Source: Acidobacteriota bacterium (GTDB taxonomy: Bacteria; Acidobacteriota; Vicinamibacteria; Vicinamibacterales; CAVVIG01). Taken from it: a stretch of 10,558 bases of DNA. A program made the position numbers and the translations under genes. The DNA is taken from positions 1 through 10,558 of the forward strand of contig QHWL01000193.1 of the NCBI GenBank assembly GCA_003222555.1, given 5' to 3'. Below the pieces are notes generated by a model. That model worked only from the letters and a program-made list of their open reading frames with translations. It was not told the origin of the DNA and did not search any database. Positions 1-6,397 of the stretch are shown here, in pieces. Position 1 is the stretch's first letter, and the number at the start of each line of letters is the position of its first letter.

Positions 1-1300
1 CGGCCGCGATCAGTCCCGCCTCCGGCATGAACGAGCTCGTAAACTGCAGCACCGCTGTCGTGCCCTCAGGCCGCAGGCCCGGCCGCTCCTGGAGCAGCAG
101 CGCGACCGCGCCGCTCACAACCCCCGCCGCCATGCTCGTGCCCGACAACTGGATGTATGCGTCGTGCCCGCTCCCCGCCACATGCCGCCCGGGAAACGCC
201 CGCGACAGATAGCTGCCCGTGACCTCGGCTGACACGATGTGGCTCCCGGGTGCCACCATATCCGGCTTCAGCACACGGTCGTAAATCGTCGGCCCGCGCG
301 AGCTGTACTCCGCCACCGTGTCGTCGCCTCGCTGCGGCGTGTCGTGAGTGTCGATCGCGCCGACCGTGGTGGCGTGCGGGCTGTTCCCCGGCGAAGTGAT
401 GCCGCCGATAATCCGCCTGCCATCCGCCGCCTTCCCGAAATTCCCCGCCGCGGCGACGACGACGATGCCAGCCTTCACCGCCCGCTCCACCGCCTCGCAC
501 ATCGGATCGTCGCGGTACGGCTGCAGCACCGGCCCGCCCAGAGACATGTTGATCACGCGGATGTTGAAGTCGGTGCGATGGTCGATCGCCCAGTCGATCG
601 CCTCGACCACATCGCTGGCCTTGCCGGAGCCGTCGGCGCCCAGCACGCGGAGATTGATAAGGTAAGCGTCCGACGCGATGCCCTGGTAGTCGGCGGTGTC
701 TGGCGTGTTTCCCGTCGTGCCGGCGATGATTCCCGCCACATGCGTGCCGTGACCGTACAAATCCATGCCGTTGCCGCCGGTGAAATCCTTCGTCACGACG
801 ACGTGCCCCTTGAGCGCGTTGTGCGTGGAATCGATCCCGGAATCGATCACCGCGACGCCCACGCCCTTGCCCGACAAGCTCCGCAACGCGTTCGCGCCGG
901 CCCATGCCTGATCGGCGCCGATGCTCAGGGCGGTAACGTCAGCCACCGAGTGAATCGGAGCATCACCCGACAGATGATCGACCGCAGGGTCGGCCTGCAG
1001 CGCCGCGAGCTGACCGGCGGTGAGCCGCAGCACGGCGCCGCCCCTCTTGAGGTACCGCTTGACGGGCACGTTGACGCTCGTCGCCATCGCGTCCACTGTC
1101 GGCTGGTCGCCGTGCACGATCACGTCGATCGTCTGCGACTGGACGGCCATATGGTCGGCCAGATCGGCGCTCAGCCGCGCACGATGCTGCGCAAGCGCCG
1201 GCGGCGTCGTCGCGATACAGAACGCGACCGCAACGACGATCTCGAGGAGATACGACCGACGTGCGCCCGAAGAAAACGGGTTGAACACAAATGGCTCCAT
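1..1300 (-). CDS. Secreted subtilisin-like serine protease (S8 family), 3' end outside window
   Basis: This is a peptidase S8 (subtilase) endoprotease, probably exported and self-processed. 433 residues are visible, read on the minus strand. Residues about 16-37 are a hydrophobic signal segment ending in a PPALA-Q type cleavage site. Residues about 55-115 look like an I9-type inhibitor propeptide. The catalytic domain carries the full triad: Asp153 in VIDSGID, His184 in GHGTHVAG and Ser389 in SGTSMAAG, with the oxyanion Asn287 in AAAGN. The start is the ATG at 1300, because an in-frame TAA (1321-1319), which is the stop of the upstream helix-turn-helix gene, lies seven codons before it. No good Shine-Dalgarno sequence precedes it, so translation may be coupled to that gene, 18 bp upstream. 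The frame is still open at the left edge, just beyond the end of the S8 core, so C-terminal domains cannot be assessed. The family is certain; the substrate is unknown. Confidence 0.95.
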   Translation of the reverse strand, partial: MEPFVFNPFSSGARRSYLLEIVVAVAFCIATTPPALAQHRARLSADLADHMAVQSQTIDVIVHGDQPTVDAMATSVNVPVKRYLKRGGAVLRLTAGQLAALQADPAVDHLSGDAPIHSVADVTALSIGADQAWAGANALRSLSGKGVGVAVIDSGIDSTHNALKGHVVVTKDFTGGNGMDLYGHGTHVAGIIAGTTGNTPDTADYQGIASDAYLINLRVLGADGSGKASDVVEAIDWAIDHRTDFNIRVINMSLGGPVLQPYRDDPMCEAVERAVKAGIVVVAAAGNFGKAADGRRIIGGITSPGNSPHATTVGAIDTHDTPQRGDDTVAEYSSRGPTIYDRVLKPDMVAPGSHIVSAEVTGSYLSRAFPGRHVAGSGHDAYIQLSGTSMAAGVVSGAVALLLQERPGLRPEGTTAVLQFTSSFMPEAGLIAA

Positions 1301-1318
1301 TGAGCAGCTTTGTTGTCG

Positions 1319-1552
1319 TTAGAAGGACGGCCGACGGCCCATCTGTTCCTGATCGAGATTCTCGTGAACCGAGTCGAGCAGCACGCGCTGGGATCCGCCG
1401 AGCGTCCGGATCGTCCGCAGTCGTCCCTCGCGGATCCGGTTGTAAATCGTTCGACGGGACACATTGAGGAGCTGAGCAGCATGCTCCAGCGAAACGCTGC
1501 GGCCGATACGAGGTTCTAAGATCTGTTCCGGTGCGCTTTCAGATAACGCCAT
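1319..1552 (-). CDS. Small excisionase-type helix-turn-helix DNA-binding protein
   Basis: This is a 77-residue protein. Residues about 20-62 match the pattern of the excisionase/AlpA/MerR-like helix-turn-helix family (HTH_17 type): a SLEHAAQLLNVSRRTIYNRI helix-turn-helix, then a REGRL turn and a short basic wing with GG and R before a final hydrophobic strand. Such proteins bind DNA as small transcription regulators or recombination directionality factors. The start at 1552 is supported by a strong GGAGGG about 5 bases upstream on the minus strand. The gene ends 18 bp before the S8 protease and is in the same frame, so the two are probably cotranscribed and the small protein could regulate the protease. 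That is inference. No integrase is visible beside it, which favours a regulator over a true excisionase. Confidence 0.8.
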   Translation of the reverse strand: MALSESAPEQILEPRIGRSVSLEHAAQLLNVSRRTIYNRIREGRLRTIRTLGGSQRVLLDSVHENLDQEQMGRRPSF

Positions 1553-1752
1553 GTCTGCCCTCCGTCACGTTCCGTAGGGCACGGACGGGGCCAAACCTGA
1601 GCCGAAGGCCGTGGCGGAAGCCGAGACGGCCGCAAGTGGCTTAAATAGAGGTAGTTAATTCGGTGGTAGGGCTGGGGTTCGGGCTTGCCGACGCGATCGA
1701 CTTCGGCCAAGATTTTGGCCAACTCGCGCGAGGCCCAGGGAGCGAAGGGAGC

Positions 1753-1768
1753 ATTTTGCACGCAAAAT
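1753..1768. repeat. 7-bp inverted repeat, operator-like
   Basis: ATTTTGC and GCAAAAT are separated by two bases. The two-base gap is too tight for a good RNA hairpin, so a protein-binding dyad is more likely. It lies about 200 bp upstream of the helix-turn-helix start and is AT-rich in a GC-rich setting. No binding protein can be named. Confidence 0.4.
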
Positions 1769-1810
1769 CAGGCCCGATGGCAAAGCAGCGAACGATTCTG
1801 ATCGGCTAGT

Positions 1811-1840
1811 TTTCTGACCGGCGAGGTGATTTTTGACCGG
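1811..1840. repeat. Short direct repeat (TTTYTGACCGG twice, period 19)
   Basis: TTTCTGACCGG (1811-1821) and TTTTTGACCGG (1830-1840) differ at one position and are spaced 19 bp apart. Closely spaced direct repeats of this type occur as transposase- or regulator-binding sites near insertion-sequence ends, but no transposase is recognisable next to them. Function is unknown. Confidence 0.4.
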
Positions 1841-2099
1841 ACAACGGCGTCAGGCTCGAGCCCACGTCGCTTCGACGGCGCTCGCCATCGGGGTTCCCGC
1901 GAGCGGGGGTGCCGATCCACCACCGGTACAGATCCGGCCGGCTGTTCGACGAAGTGCAGACGATTTCGCCGAGCATCTTCCAGTCATCTTCTACGTCGCG
2001 CCGCGAGTTTACGTCGCGGCATCGGCTCGGGTGACGAACCGGACTGCCTTGTCGCGGCCCCTATCGTTGTGGCCTGACACGGTCGCGGTGAAGCAGTAG

Positions 2100-2118
2100 A
2101 TCCGGCTGAAAGCCGGAT
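2100..2118. repeat. REP-like palindrome, copy 1
   Basis: A perfect 8-bp stem (ATCCGGCT / AGCCGGAT) with a 3-base GAA loop. It shares the CCGGCT core with copy 2 (2133-2150) and copy 3 (6306-6323). Copies 1 and 2 sit 14 bp apart as a pair, an arrangement common for REP-type elements. As RNA it would fold into a stable hairpin in the leader of the permease gene. Confidence 0.7.
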
Positions 2119-2132
2119 GCTGCCTCCACTAG

Positions 2133-2165
2133 GTCCGGCTAAAACCGGACACTACGTACAACATG
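2133..2165 (+). repeat. REP-like palindrome, copy 2, with conserved 3' tail
   Basis: GTCCGG and CCGGAC flank a short CTAAAA centre (2133-2150). The tail ACTACGTACAACATG (2151-2165) is nearly the same as the tail after copy 3 (CCTACGTACGAGCATG, 6324-6339). The repeat unit is therefore a palindrome plus an oriented tail of about 15 bp, not just a hairpin. In this copy the tail contains the ATG of the downstream permease gene. Confidence 0.75.
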
Positions 2166-3110
2166 CTGATCTACATTGCTCGTCGGGCGGCATTCGCAGT
2201 GTTTCTGGTATTTGCCGTTTCGTCGGCAGCGCTCGTGCTGGCACGCCTCGCGCCCGGCGATTACGTCACGACCTCGCTCGGGATCGACGCGCGCCGCGAG
2301 ACGATCGAGCAGGCGCGTGCGCGCTACGGGCTCAACCGATCGATTGGCGAACAGTACCGCGACTGGGTCATTCGCGCGGCGCGGCTCGATTTCGGGCAAT
2401 CGCTCATCTACGACCGCCCGGTCGCCGATCTCATTCCCGAACGTGCGGCGAACACCGCCGTGCTCGCCCTCACGGCGCTTCTCGCCGCGACGCTGGTCGG
2501 CCTTCCGCTCGGCGTTATCACTGGCAGCCGGCCGGGCGGGGTCGTCCCTTTGGCGATTCGAGCAACTTCGCTGATTCTGCTCTCGATGCCTCCGCTTCTC
2601 ACGTCCCTGTTCCTGGTGTTTGTCGCCGCGCGCACCGGGTGGTTGCCCGTCGGAGGAATGAGCGCAGCCGGCAGCGCCGGCGGCGCCTCTCTCGACCTCC
2701 TGCGGCATCTCGTCGTGCCTGCCGCGGCGCTCGCCATGCCACTGGCGGCGATGTTCGAGCGGCTCCAGGCGCAGGCCATGAGCGACGTCGTCGGCCAGCC
2801 GTACGTGCTCGCGACGCTTGCCCGCGGCGTACCGCGTTCGCGCGTGGTGTGGCGGGACGCGCTGAAGGCGGCGCTTCGCCCGGTTGCGGCGCTGTACGGC
2901 CTGGTGGTCGGCACGCTTCTCAGCGGTTCGTTCGCCGTCGAGGTGATTACGGCCTGGCCGGGGCTCGGCCGCCTGATGCTCGACGCGCTTCTCGCGCGGG
3001 ACGTGTACCTCGTGGCGGGCTGCGCGGCCGCCGGATCGCTGTTTCTCGCGGCCGGCACGCTGATGTCGGACGCAGCGCTCGCGCTGGTCGATCCGTCGAC
3101 AAGTGAGTAG
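2163..3110 (+). CDS. Peptide-type ABC transporter permease, DppB/OppB-like
   Basis: An inner-membrane permease subunit of a binding-protein-dependent transporter for peptides, nickel or related solutes; 315 residues, normal for the family. The N-terminus has the typical basic start and first membrane helix (residues about 8-28), then an extracytoplasmic segment with the family signature APGDYV (30-35), LNRSIGEQYRDW and DFGQSL. Further helices lie around 95-118, 134-156, 184-200, 240-258 and 284-303. The cytoplasmic EAA-type loop, which contacts the ATPase, is at about 215-240 (ATLARGVPRSRVVWRDALKAALRP). The conserved GLGRLMLDALLARDVYLV follows at 267-284. The start matches the family N-terminus exactly, but there is no Shine-Dalgarno sequence: the ATG lies in the tail of a REP-like repeat. 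The second permease follows after a 186-bp gap containing a miniature element. No ATPase or binding-protein gene is in the window, and the substrate is unknown. Confidence 0.9.
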   Translation: MLIYIARRAAFAVFLVFAVSSAALVLARLAPGDYVTTSLGIDARRETIEQARARYGLNRSIGEQYRDWVIRAARLDFGQSLIYDRPVADLIPERAANTAVLALTALLAATLVGLPLGVITGSRPGGVVPLAIRATSLILLSMPPLLTSLFLVFVAARTGWLPVGGMSAAGSAGGASLDLLRHLVVPAAALAMPLAAMFERLQAQAMSDVVGQPYVLATLARGVPRSRVVWRDALKAALRPVAALYGLVVGTLLSGSFAVEVITAWPGLGRLMLDALLARDVYLVAGCAAAGSLFLAAGTLMSDAALALVDPSTSE

Positions 3111-3140
3111 CGCCGGTCATGAAGAGCTTGTGAACAACAC

Positions 3141-3255
3141 ACGTTCAACGCAGAGACCGCGGAGAGAGAATCTCTTCATGTTGTTGAAGGCAACCGCGAA
3201 CGCGCGAAGACACGAAGAAAGCCAAAGTACTTCTGCGAGCTCTGCGTTTAAACGT
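3141..3255. repeat. Miniature dispersed element with terminal inverted repeats
   Basis: About 115 bp bounded by ACGTTCAACGCAGAG (3141-3155) and CTCTGCGTTTAAACGT (3240-3255), which are inverted copies with one small indel. The inside is rich in AGAG and GCGAA words (CAGAGACCGCGGAGAGAGAA, CGCGAACGCGCGAAGACACGAAGAAA). This style of GCAGAG/CGCGAAGACACGAAG intergenic repeat is one I recognise from many environmental bacterial genomes; the copy number in this genome cannot be seen from here. It has no coding capacity and lies between two genes of one transporter, so transcription must pass through it or restart after it. Confidence 0.7.
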
Positions 3256-3296
3256 CGCGTTTTGGCCTGCGCGACAATGACAAAGAGGAACACCTC

Positions 3297-4325
3297 GTGA
3301 CGCGCGTCCTCGGATCGACCCTCCTCATTGTCGCGATCCTCGGGGCCGCCGGCGCGCCGGTGCTGGCGCCGCATGCTATCGGCGATCAGTTCCGCGGTCT
3401 GCTCAACGCCGCGCCAACCACCCCGCACGTGGTCGACGACTCGGGCCACTGGCATCGGCCGTTCATTTATCCGTGGACGCTCGTGAGCCAGCTCGAGCAG
3501 CGCTACGAACAGGACCGTTCGACGCGCGTGCCGCTGGTGTGGTTCGCGCGAGGCCGTCTGGTCGGATCGGCGGACGACTCGCGCGCGCCTCTGATGCTGC
3601 TCGGCGGCGACAGCTACGGCCGCGATGTCTTCAGCCGGCTCCTGTTCGGCGCGCGAATTTCGCTGGCGCTGTCGATCGCGGCGGCGCTCGGGTCGATGCT
3701 CATGGGCGGGCTGATTGGCGGCGTCGCCGGTTACGTTGGCGGCGGCATCGACGATCTGCTCATGCGGGCGTCGGATTTCGTCATCGTGCTCCCGGCGATG
3801 TACGTGGCGCTCGCCCTGCGATCGGTGCTTCCGCTGGTCCTCGAGCCGGGAACGGTGTTCGTGCTGCTGGCCGCCATCTTCGCGGTCGTCGGCGCTCCCT
3901 TCATTTCGCGCGGCGTCCGCGCGATTGTCCGCGGGGAGAAGCGCCTCGACTACGCCGTCGCGGCGGCGTCGCTCGGCGCCGGCCACACCCGGCTGCTCGC
4001 GCACCATCTGCTGCCGGCGGCGCGAAGCTTCATCGTCGTCGAGATCACGATGCTCGTCCCCGCCTTCATCGTCGCCGAAGCGACGCTGTCGTACGTGGGT
4101 CTCGGGTTTCCCGATCCCGTCGCGAGCTGGGGCACGATGCTGCGCGACGCATCGAACGTCCGCACATTCGCGGATTTTCCGTGGCTGCTCAGCCCGGCGG
4201 CCGCGATGTTTCTCGTCGTGCTCGGGCTGAATCTGCTCATGCAGCAGACGGGCGTCGTGCCCGTCATGGGCGCGCCGCCAGCCGATGCGAGACGGGTCTC
4301 GCGACCCGCGCTACAATCGAAGTGA
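3297..4325 (+). CDS. Peptide-type ABC transporter permease, DppC/OppC-like
   Basis: The partner permease of the preceding subunit; 342 residues. A first membrane helix (residues about 4-24) is followed by a long external loop of roughly 80 residues containing DDSGHWHRPFIYPW and VPLVWFARG, an extension seen in a subset of OppC-type permeases. Then comes the family signature LLGGDSYGRDVFSRLLFGARISL (101-123), helices about 124-147, 160-178, 185-202, 246-266 and 297-316, and the EAA-type ATPase-contact loop at 219-241 (YAVAAASLGAGHTRLLAHHLLPA). SYVGLGFPDPVASWGTML (265-282) is the typical C-terminal signature. The start is GTG with an AGAGGA about 9 bases upstream. The stop TGA overlaps the next gene's ATG (TGATG at 4323-4327), indicating translational coupling with the aldolase. 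The GC-rich C-terminal tail after residue 322 is not conserved-looking. Confidence 0.9.
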   Translation: MTRVLGSTLLIVAILGAAGAPVLAPHAIGDQFRGLLNAAPTTPHVVDDSGHWHRPFIYPWTLVSQLEQRYEQDRSTRVPLVWFARGRLVGSADDSRAPLMLLGGDSYGRDVFSRLLFGARISLALSIAAALGSMLMGGLIGGVAGYVGGGIDDLLMRASDFVIVLPAMYVALALRSVLPLVLEPGTVFVLLAAIFAVVGAPFISRGVRAIVRGEKRLDYAVAAASLGAGHTRLLAHHLLPAARSFIVVEITMLVPAFIVAEATLSYVGLGFPDPVASWGTMLRDASNVRTFADFPWLLSPAAAMFLVVLGLNLLMQQTGVVPVMGAPPADARRVSRPALQSK

Positions 4326-5227
4326 TGAACCTCACGGGCGTCTTCGCGCCGATTCCGACTCCTTTCGATCGCGACAACCGGGTCGACACGGCAAGGTTGA
4401 GGGCGGCGCTCGCCCGCTGGGTGACCACTCCGCTCACCGGGTTCGTCGTTCTCGGGTCGAATGGCGAGGCGGTGCTGCTCGACGATGACGAATCAGACCT
4501 GGTCATCGCTGCCGCCCGTGAGGCGGTGCCAAACGGCCGGCCGCTCATCGCGGGCGCCGGGCGTGAGTCGACGCATGCGGCCGTTGGAGCCGCGAAACGC
4601 GCCGCGGATCTGGGCGCGGACGCCGTTCTCGTCCGTACGCCCGGATTTTTCAAGCCGCAGATGACCAGCGACGCGTTCGTCCGTCATTACACGGCGGTTG
4701 CCGACGCCTCGCCGGTTCCCGTCTTTCTCTATAACTTCACCGCGCTCACTGGCGTGAACCTGCTGCCGGCGGCCGTCTCACAGCTCGCGGCGCATCCCAA
4801 CATCGCCGGCATGAAGGAGTCGGGCGGCGACGTCGCGCAAATCGCCGATCTGGTATCGGGTACGCCGGACGATTTCAGTGTGCTCGCCGGAAGCGCTTCG
4901 ACGTTTTACGCGGCTCTGTGCGTCGGCGCGGCCGGCGGGATTCTCGCCCTCGGGTGCGTCGTGCCCGAAGCGTGCACCCGGTTGTACCAATTGACGAAAG
5001 CCGGACGCCACGACCAGGCACGTGCGCTGCAGCAGCAGCTCGTGCCGCTGGCCAAGCTGCTCGGTTCGGCGTACGGCGTGCCCGGATTGAAGGCGGCGTT
5101 GAACCTGGTGGGCTGCGACGTCGGAGTGCCGCGGCCACCGCTCACATCGGTGCCCGATGCCGCGCTCGTGGCATTACGAGAAGCGCTCGGGCACTTCGAA
5201 GAAGTCGCGCTCATGGGGCAGGCCTGA
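4325..5227 (+). CDS. Dihydrodipicolinate-synthase-family aldolase, 4-hydroxy-2-oxoglutarate aldolase-like
   Basis: A 300-residue class I (Schiff-base) lyase of the DapA/N-acetylneuraminate lyase family with a TIM-barrel fold, acting in the cytoplasm. The N-terminus GVFAPIPTPFD (5-15), the pyruvate carboxylate-binding GSNGE (44-48), the catalytic Tyr136 in FLYNF and the Schiff-base Lys164 in GMKESGGD are all present. The surroundings GFVVLGSNGEAVLL, HPNIAGMKESGGDVAQI, FSVLAGSA and GVPGLKAALNLVG resemble eukaryotic HOGA1 more than bacterial DapA (which has GTTGE), so retro-aldol cleavage of 4-hydroxy-2-oxoglutarate to pyruvate and glyoxylate is the favoured activity. This is inference from motifs. 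The following glyoxylate aminotransferase supports it. The start is the ATG overlapping the permease stop. Other DapA-superfamily activities cannot be excluded. Confidence 0.88.
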   Translation: MNLTGVFAPIPTPFDRDNRVDTARLRAALARWVTTPLTGFVVLGSNGEAVLLDDDESDLVIAAAREAVPNGRPLIAGAGRESTHAAVGAAKRAADLGADAVLVRTPGFFKPQMTSDAFVRHYTAVADASPVPVFLYNFTALTGVNLLPAAVSQLAAHPNIAGMKESGGDVAQIADLVSGTPDDFSVLAGSASTFYAALCVGAAGGILALGCVVPEACTRLYQLTKAGRHDQARALQQQLVPLAKLLGSAYGVPGLKAALNLVGCDVGVPRPPLTSVPDAALVALREALGHFEEVALMGQA

Positions 5228-5262
5228 AGACGGCAGGTCTCAAGAGCTGCGACAGGACCGCT

Positions 5263-6340
5263 ATGCCTAATCTGCTACCCGACACCGAACGCATTCTGCT
5301 CGGCCCTGGCCCGAGCGCCACGTCGCCGCGCGTCATGCGCGCGATGGCGGCGCCGACGCTCAGCCACCTCGACCCGCAAATGGTCGCGCTTCTCGACGAT
5401 GTGCGCGCGCGCCTGACGCGGCTGTTCCGGGCGCCGGACGGGTCGTTCGCGCTGGCCATCTCGGGCACCGGCACGTCAGGCATGGAAACAGCCGTCGCCA
5501 ATCTCGTGCGCGAGGGCACGCGCGCATTGGTGGTCGTCACGGGGTATTTCGGCGATCGCCTCGCTCAGATGTGCGAACGCTACGGCGGACGCGCTGCGGA
5601 ACGCGCTCCAGACCTCGCGTGCCGACATCGTTGCGATCGTGCAGGCCGAAACCTCCACTGGGGTGCTGAACCCGATTGACGCGCTGGCGCCAATCGCGCG
5701 CGAGCACGGCGCGCTGACGATTGTCGACGCGGTCAGCTCGTTCGGCGGTCAACCGCTCGACGTCGGGGGGTGGGCCATCGACGCCTGTTATAGCTGCACG
5801 CAGAAATGTCTCGGGGCGCCGTCCGGCCTGTCGCCGGTTGTCTTCTCGTCGCGCGCGCTCGAGCGCCGCGTGAAGTGCCGCAGCTTTTATTTCGATCTGC
5901 AGTTGCTCGACGACTTCTGGCTCAAGCGCAAGTATCACCACACGATGTCGTCCACCCTCGTGTACGCGCTGTATGAAGCGCTCGCGATCGTGGAGGAGGA
6001 AGGGCTCGAGTCCCGCTGGGCCAGGCACGAGCGCAATCACCACGCGTTGGTGACAGGCCTCGCCGAACTGGGCCTGTCGATGCTCCCGCCGCACGGCGAG
6101 CGGCTCTGGACGCTCAACGCCGTGCGCGTCCCCGACGGCATCGACGAAGCGGCGGTGCGCCGGCACCTGCTCGACGAGTACAACATCGAGATCGGCGCGG
6201 GTCTCGGGCCCCTGACCGGGAAGATCTGGCGCGTCGGGTTGATGGGGGCGAGCTCGTCGCCGCGCCTTGTTTTGCTGTTGCTTGAGGCGCTGAAGAGCGC
6301 GCTCAGTCCGGCTAGAGCCGGACCCTACGTACGAGCATGA
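5263..6340 (+). pseudogene. Alanine/serine-glyoxylate aminotransferase (class V), disrupted by a frameshift
   Basis: A PLP-dependent class V aminotransferase (AGXT/PucG-like) that would convert glyoxylate to glycine, but it lies in two frames. Frame A starts at ATG 5263 (AGGA 5 bases upstream) and encodes family residues 1-109, including LLGPGPS, SHLDPQM, SGTGTSGMETAVANLV and TGYFGDRLAQMCERYGG. It then reads unrelated sequence to a TGA at 5677-5679 (138 residues). Frame B is recognisable from about 5585 (ADALRNALQTSRADIVAIV) through AETSTGVLNP, IVDAVSSFGG, the PLP-lysine region YSCTQKCLGAPSGLSP, KYHHT, and EIGAGLGPLTGKIWRVGLMG to 6340. About 14 residues normally present between RYGG and DALRNAL are missing, so a deletion of length 2 modulo 3 (such as 38, 41 or 44 nt) explains both the gap and the shift. 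The last 11 codons (SPARAGPYVRA) come from a REP-like repeat. An assembly error is possible. Confidence 0.85.
6306..6339 (+). repeat. REP-like palindrome, copy 3, with conserved 3' tail
   Basis: GTCCGGCT and AGCCGGAC form a perfect 8-bp stem around a 2-base AG centre (6306-6323), followed by the tail CCTACGTACGAGCATG (6324-6339), which closely matches the tail after copy 2. Here the element overlaps the 3' end of the aminotransferase reading frame and supplies its stop codon. The tail's ATG (6337) opens a 17-codon frame ending at the TGA at 6388-6390, which is unlikely to be a gene. Confidence 0.75.
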
Positions 6341-6397
6341 TCAACATCAAGAACTTCTCCGCGGTCTCAGCGCTCGCTGCGTTGTCGTGATTTCGTC

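Larger units (their letters stand above)
1553..2099. other. Intergenic stretch without a convincing gene
   Basis: About 550 bp between the divergent helix-turn-helix gene and the permease operon. Short open frames exist on both strands but none has a recognisable domain together with a good start. The best candidate is a GTG-initiated minus-strand frame from 1761, whose first 43 codons have plausible composition (RELAKILAEVDRVG, then YHRINYLYLSHL) before it turns Pro/Arg-rich and runs into the helix-turn-helix gene. The stretch also holds a small hairpin (GGCCAA, 4-base loop, TTGGCC, 1705-1720), the dyad at 1753-1768 and a 19-bp-spaced direct repeat at 1811-1840. It could be regulatory DNA for the minus-strand genes or decayed mobile DNA. 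Confidence 0.5.

Noticed and set aside
66..905. Long minus-strand frame of 279 codons overlapping the protease
   Set aside because: It is an Arg/Gly-rich shadow in another frame; the correct frame gives an uninterrupted S8 protease with all catalytic motifs.
239..1303. Plus-strand frame of 354 codons antisense to the protease
   Set aside because: Composition is Arg/His/Asp-rich with no domain; it is an antisense shadow of a high-GC coding region.
1516..1761. GTG-initiated minus-strand frame of 81 codons
   Set aside because: Its first 43 codons look plausible, but the rest is Pro/Arg-rich, it overlaps the well-supported helix-turn-helix gene in another frame, and no family is recognised. Kept only as a remark in the intergenic entry.
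1806..1976. Minus-strand frame of 56 codons (contains DLYRWWIGTPARGNPDGE)
   Set aside because: It reads somewhat like the tail of a protein, but there is no ribosome-binding site, no recognised domain and a stop not far upstream. It could be a remnant of a mobile-element gene; not supported enough to list.
2100..2150. Hairpins as a CRISPR array or rho-independent terminator
   Set aside because: Only two unequal palindromes with no regular spacer, and no T-run after either stem.
3473..4324. Plus-strand frame joining antisense-like sequence in the second permease to the aldolase
   Set aside because: The part before 4325 is an out-of-frame reading of the permease; only the portion from the ATG at 4325 is a protein-like sequence.
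5560..5680. Programmed ribosomal frameshift in the aminotransferase
   Set aside because: No slippery sequence is visible, and family residues are missing at the junction, which a programmed shift would not cause.
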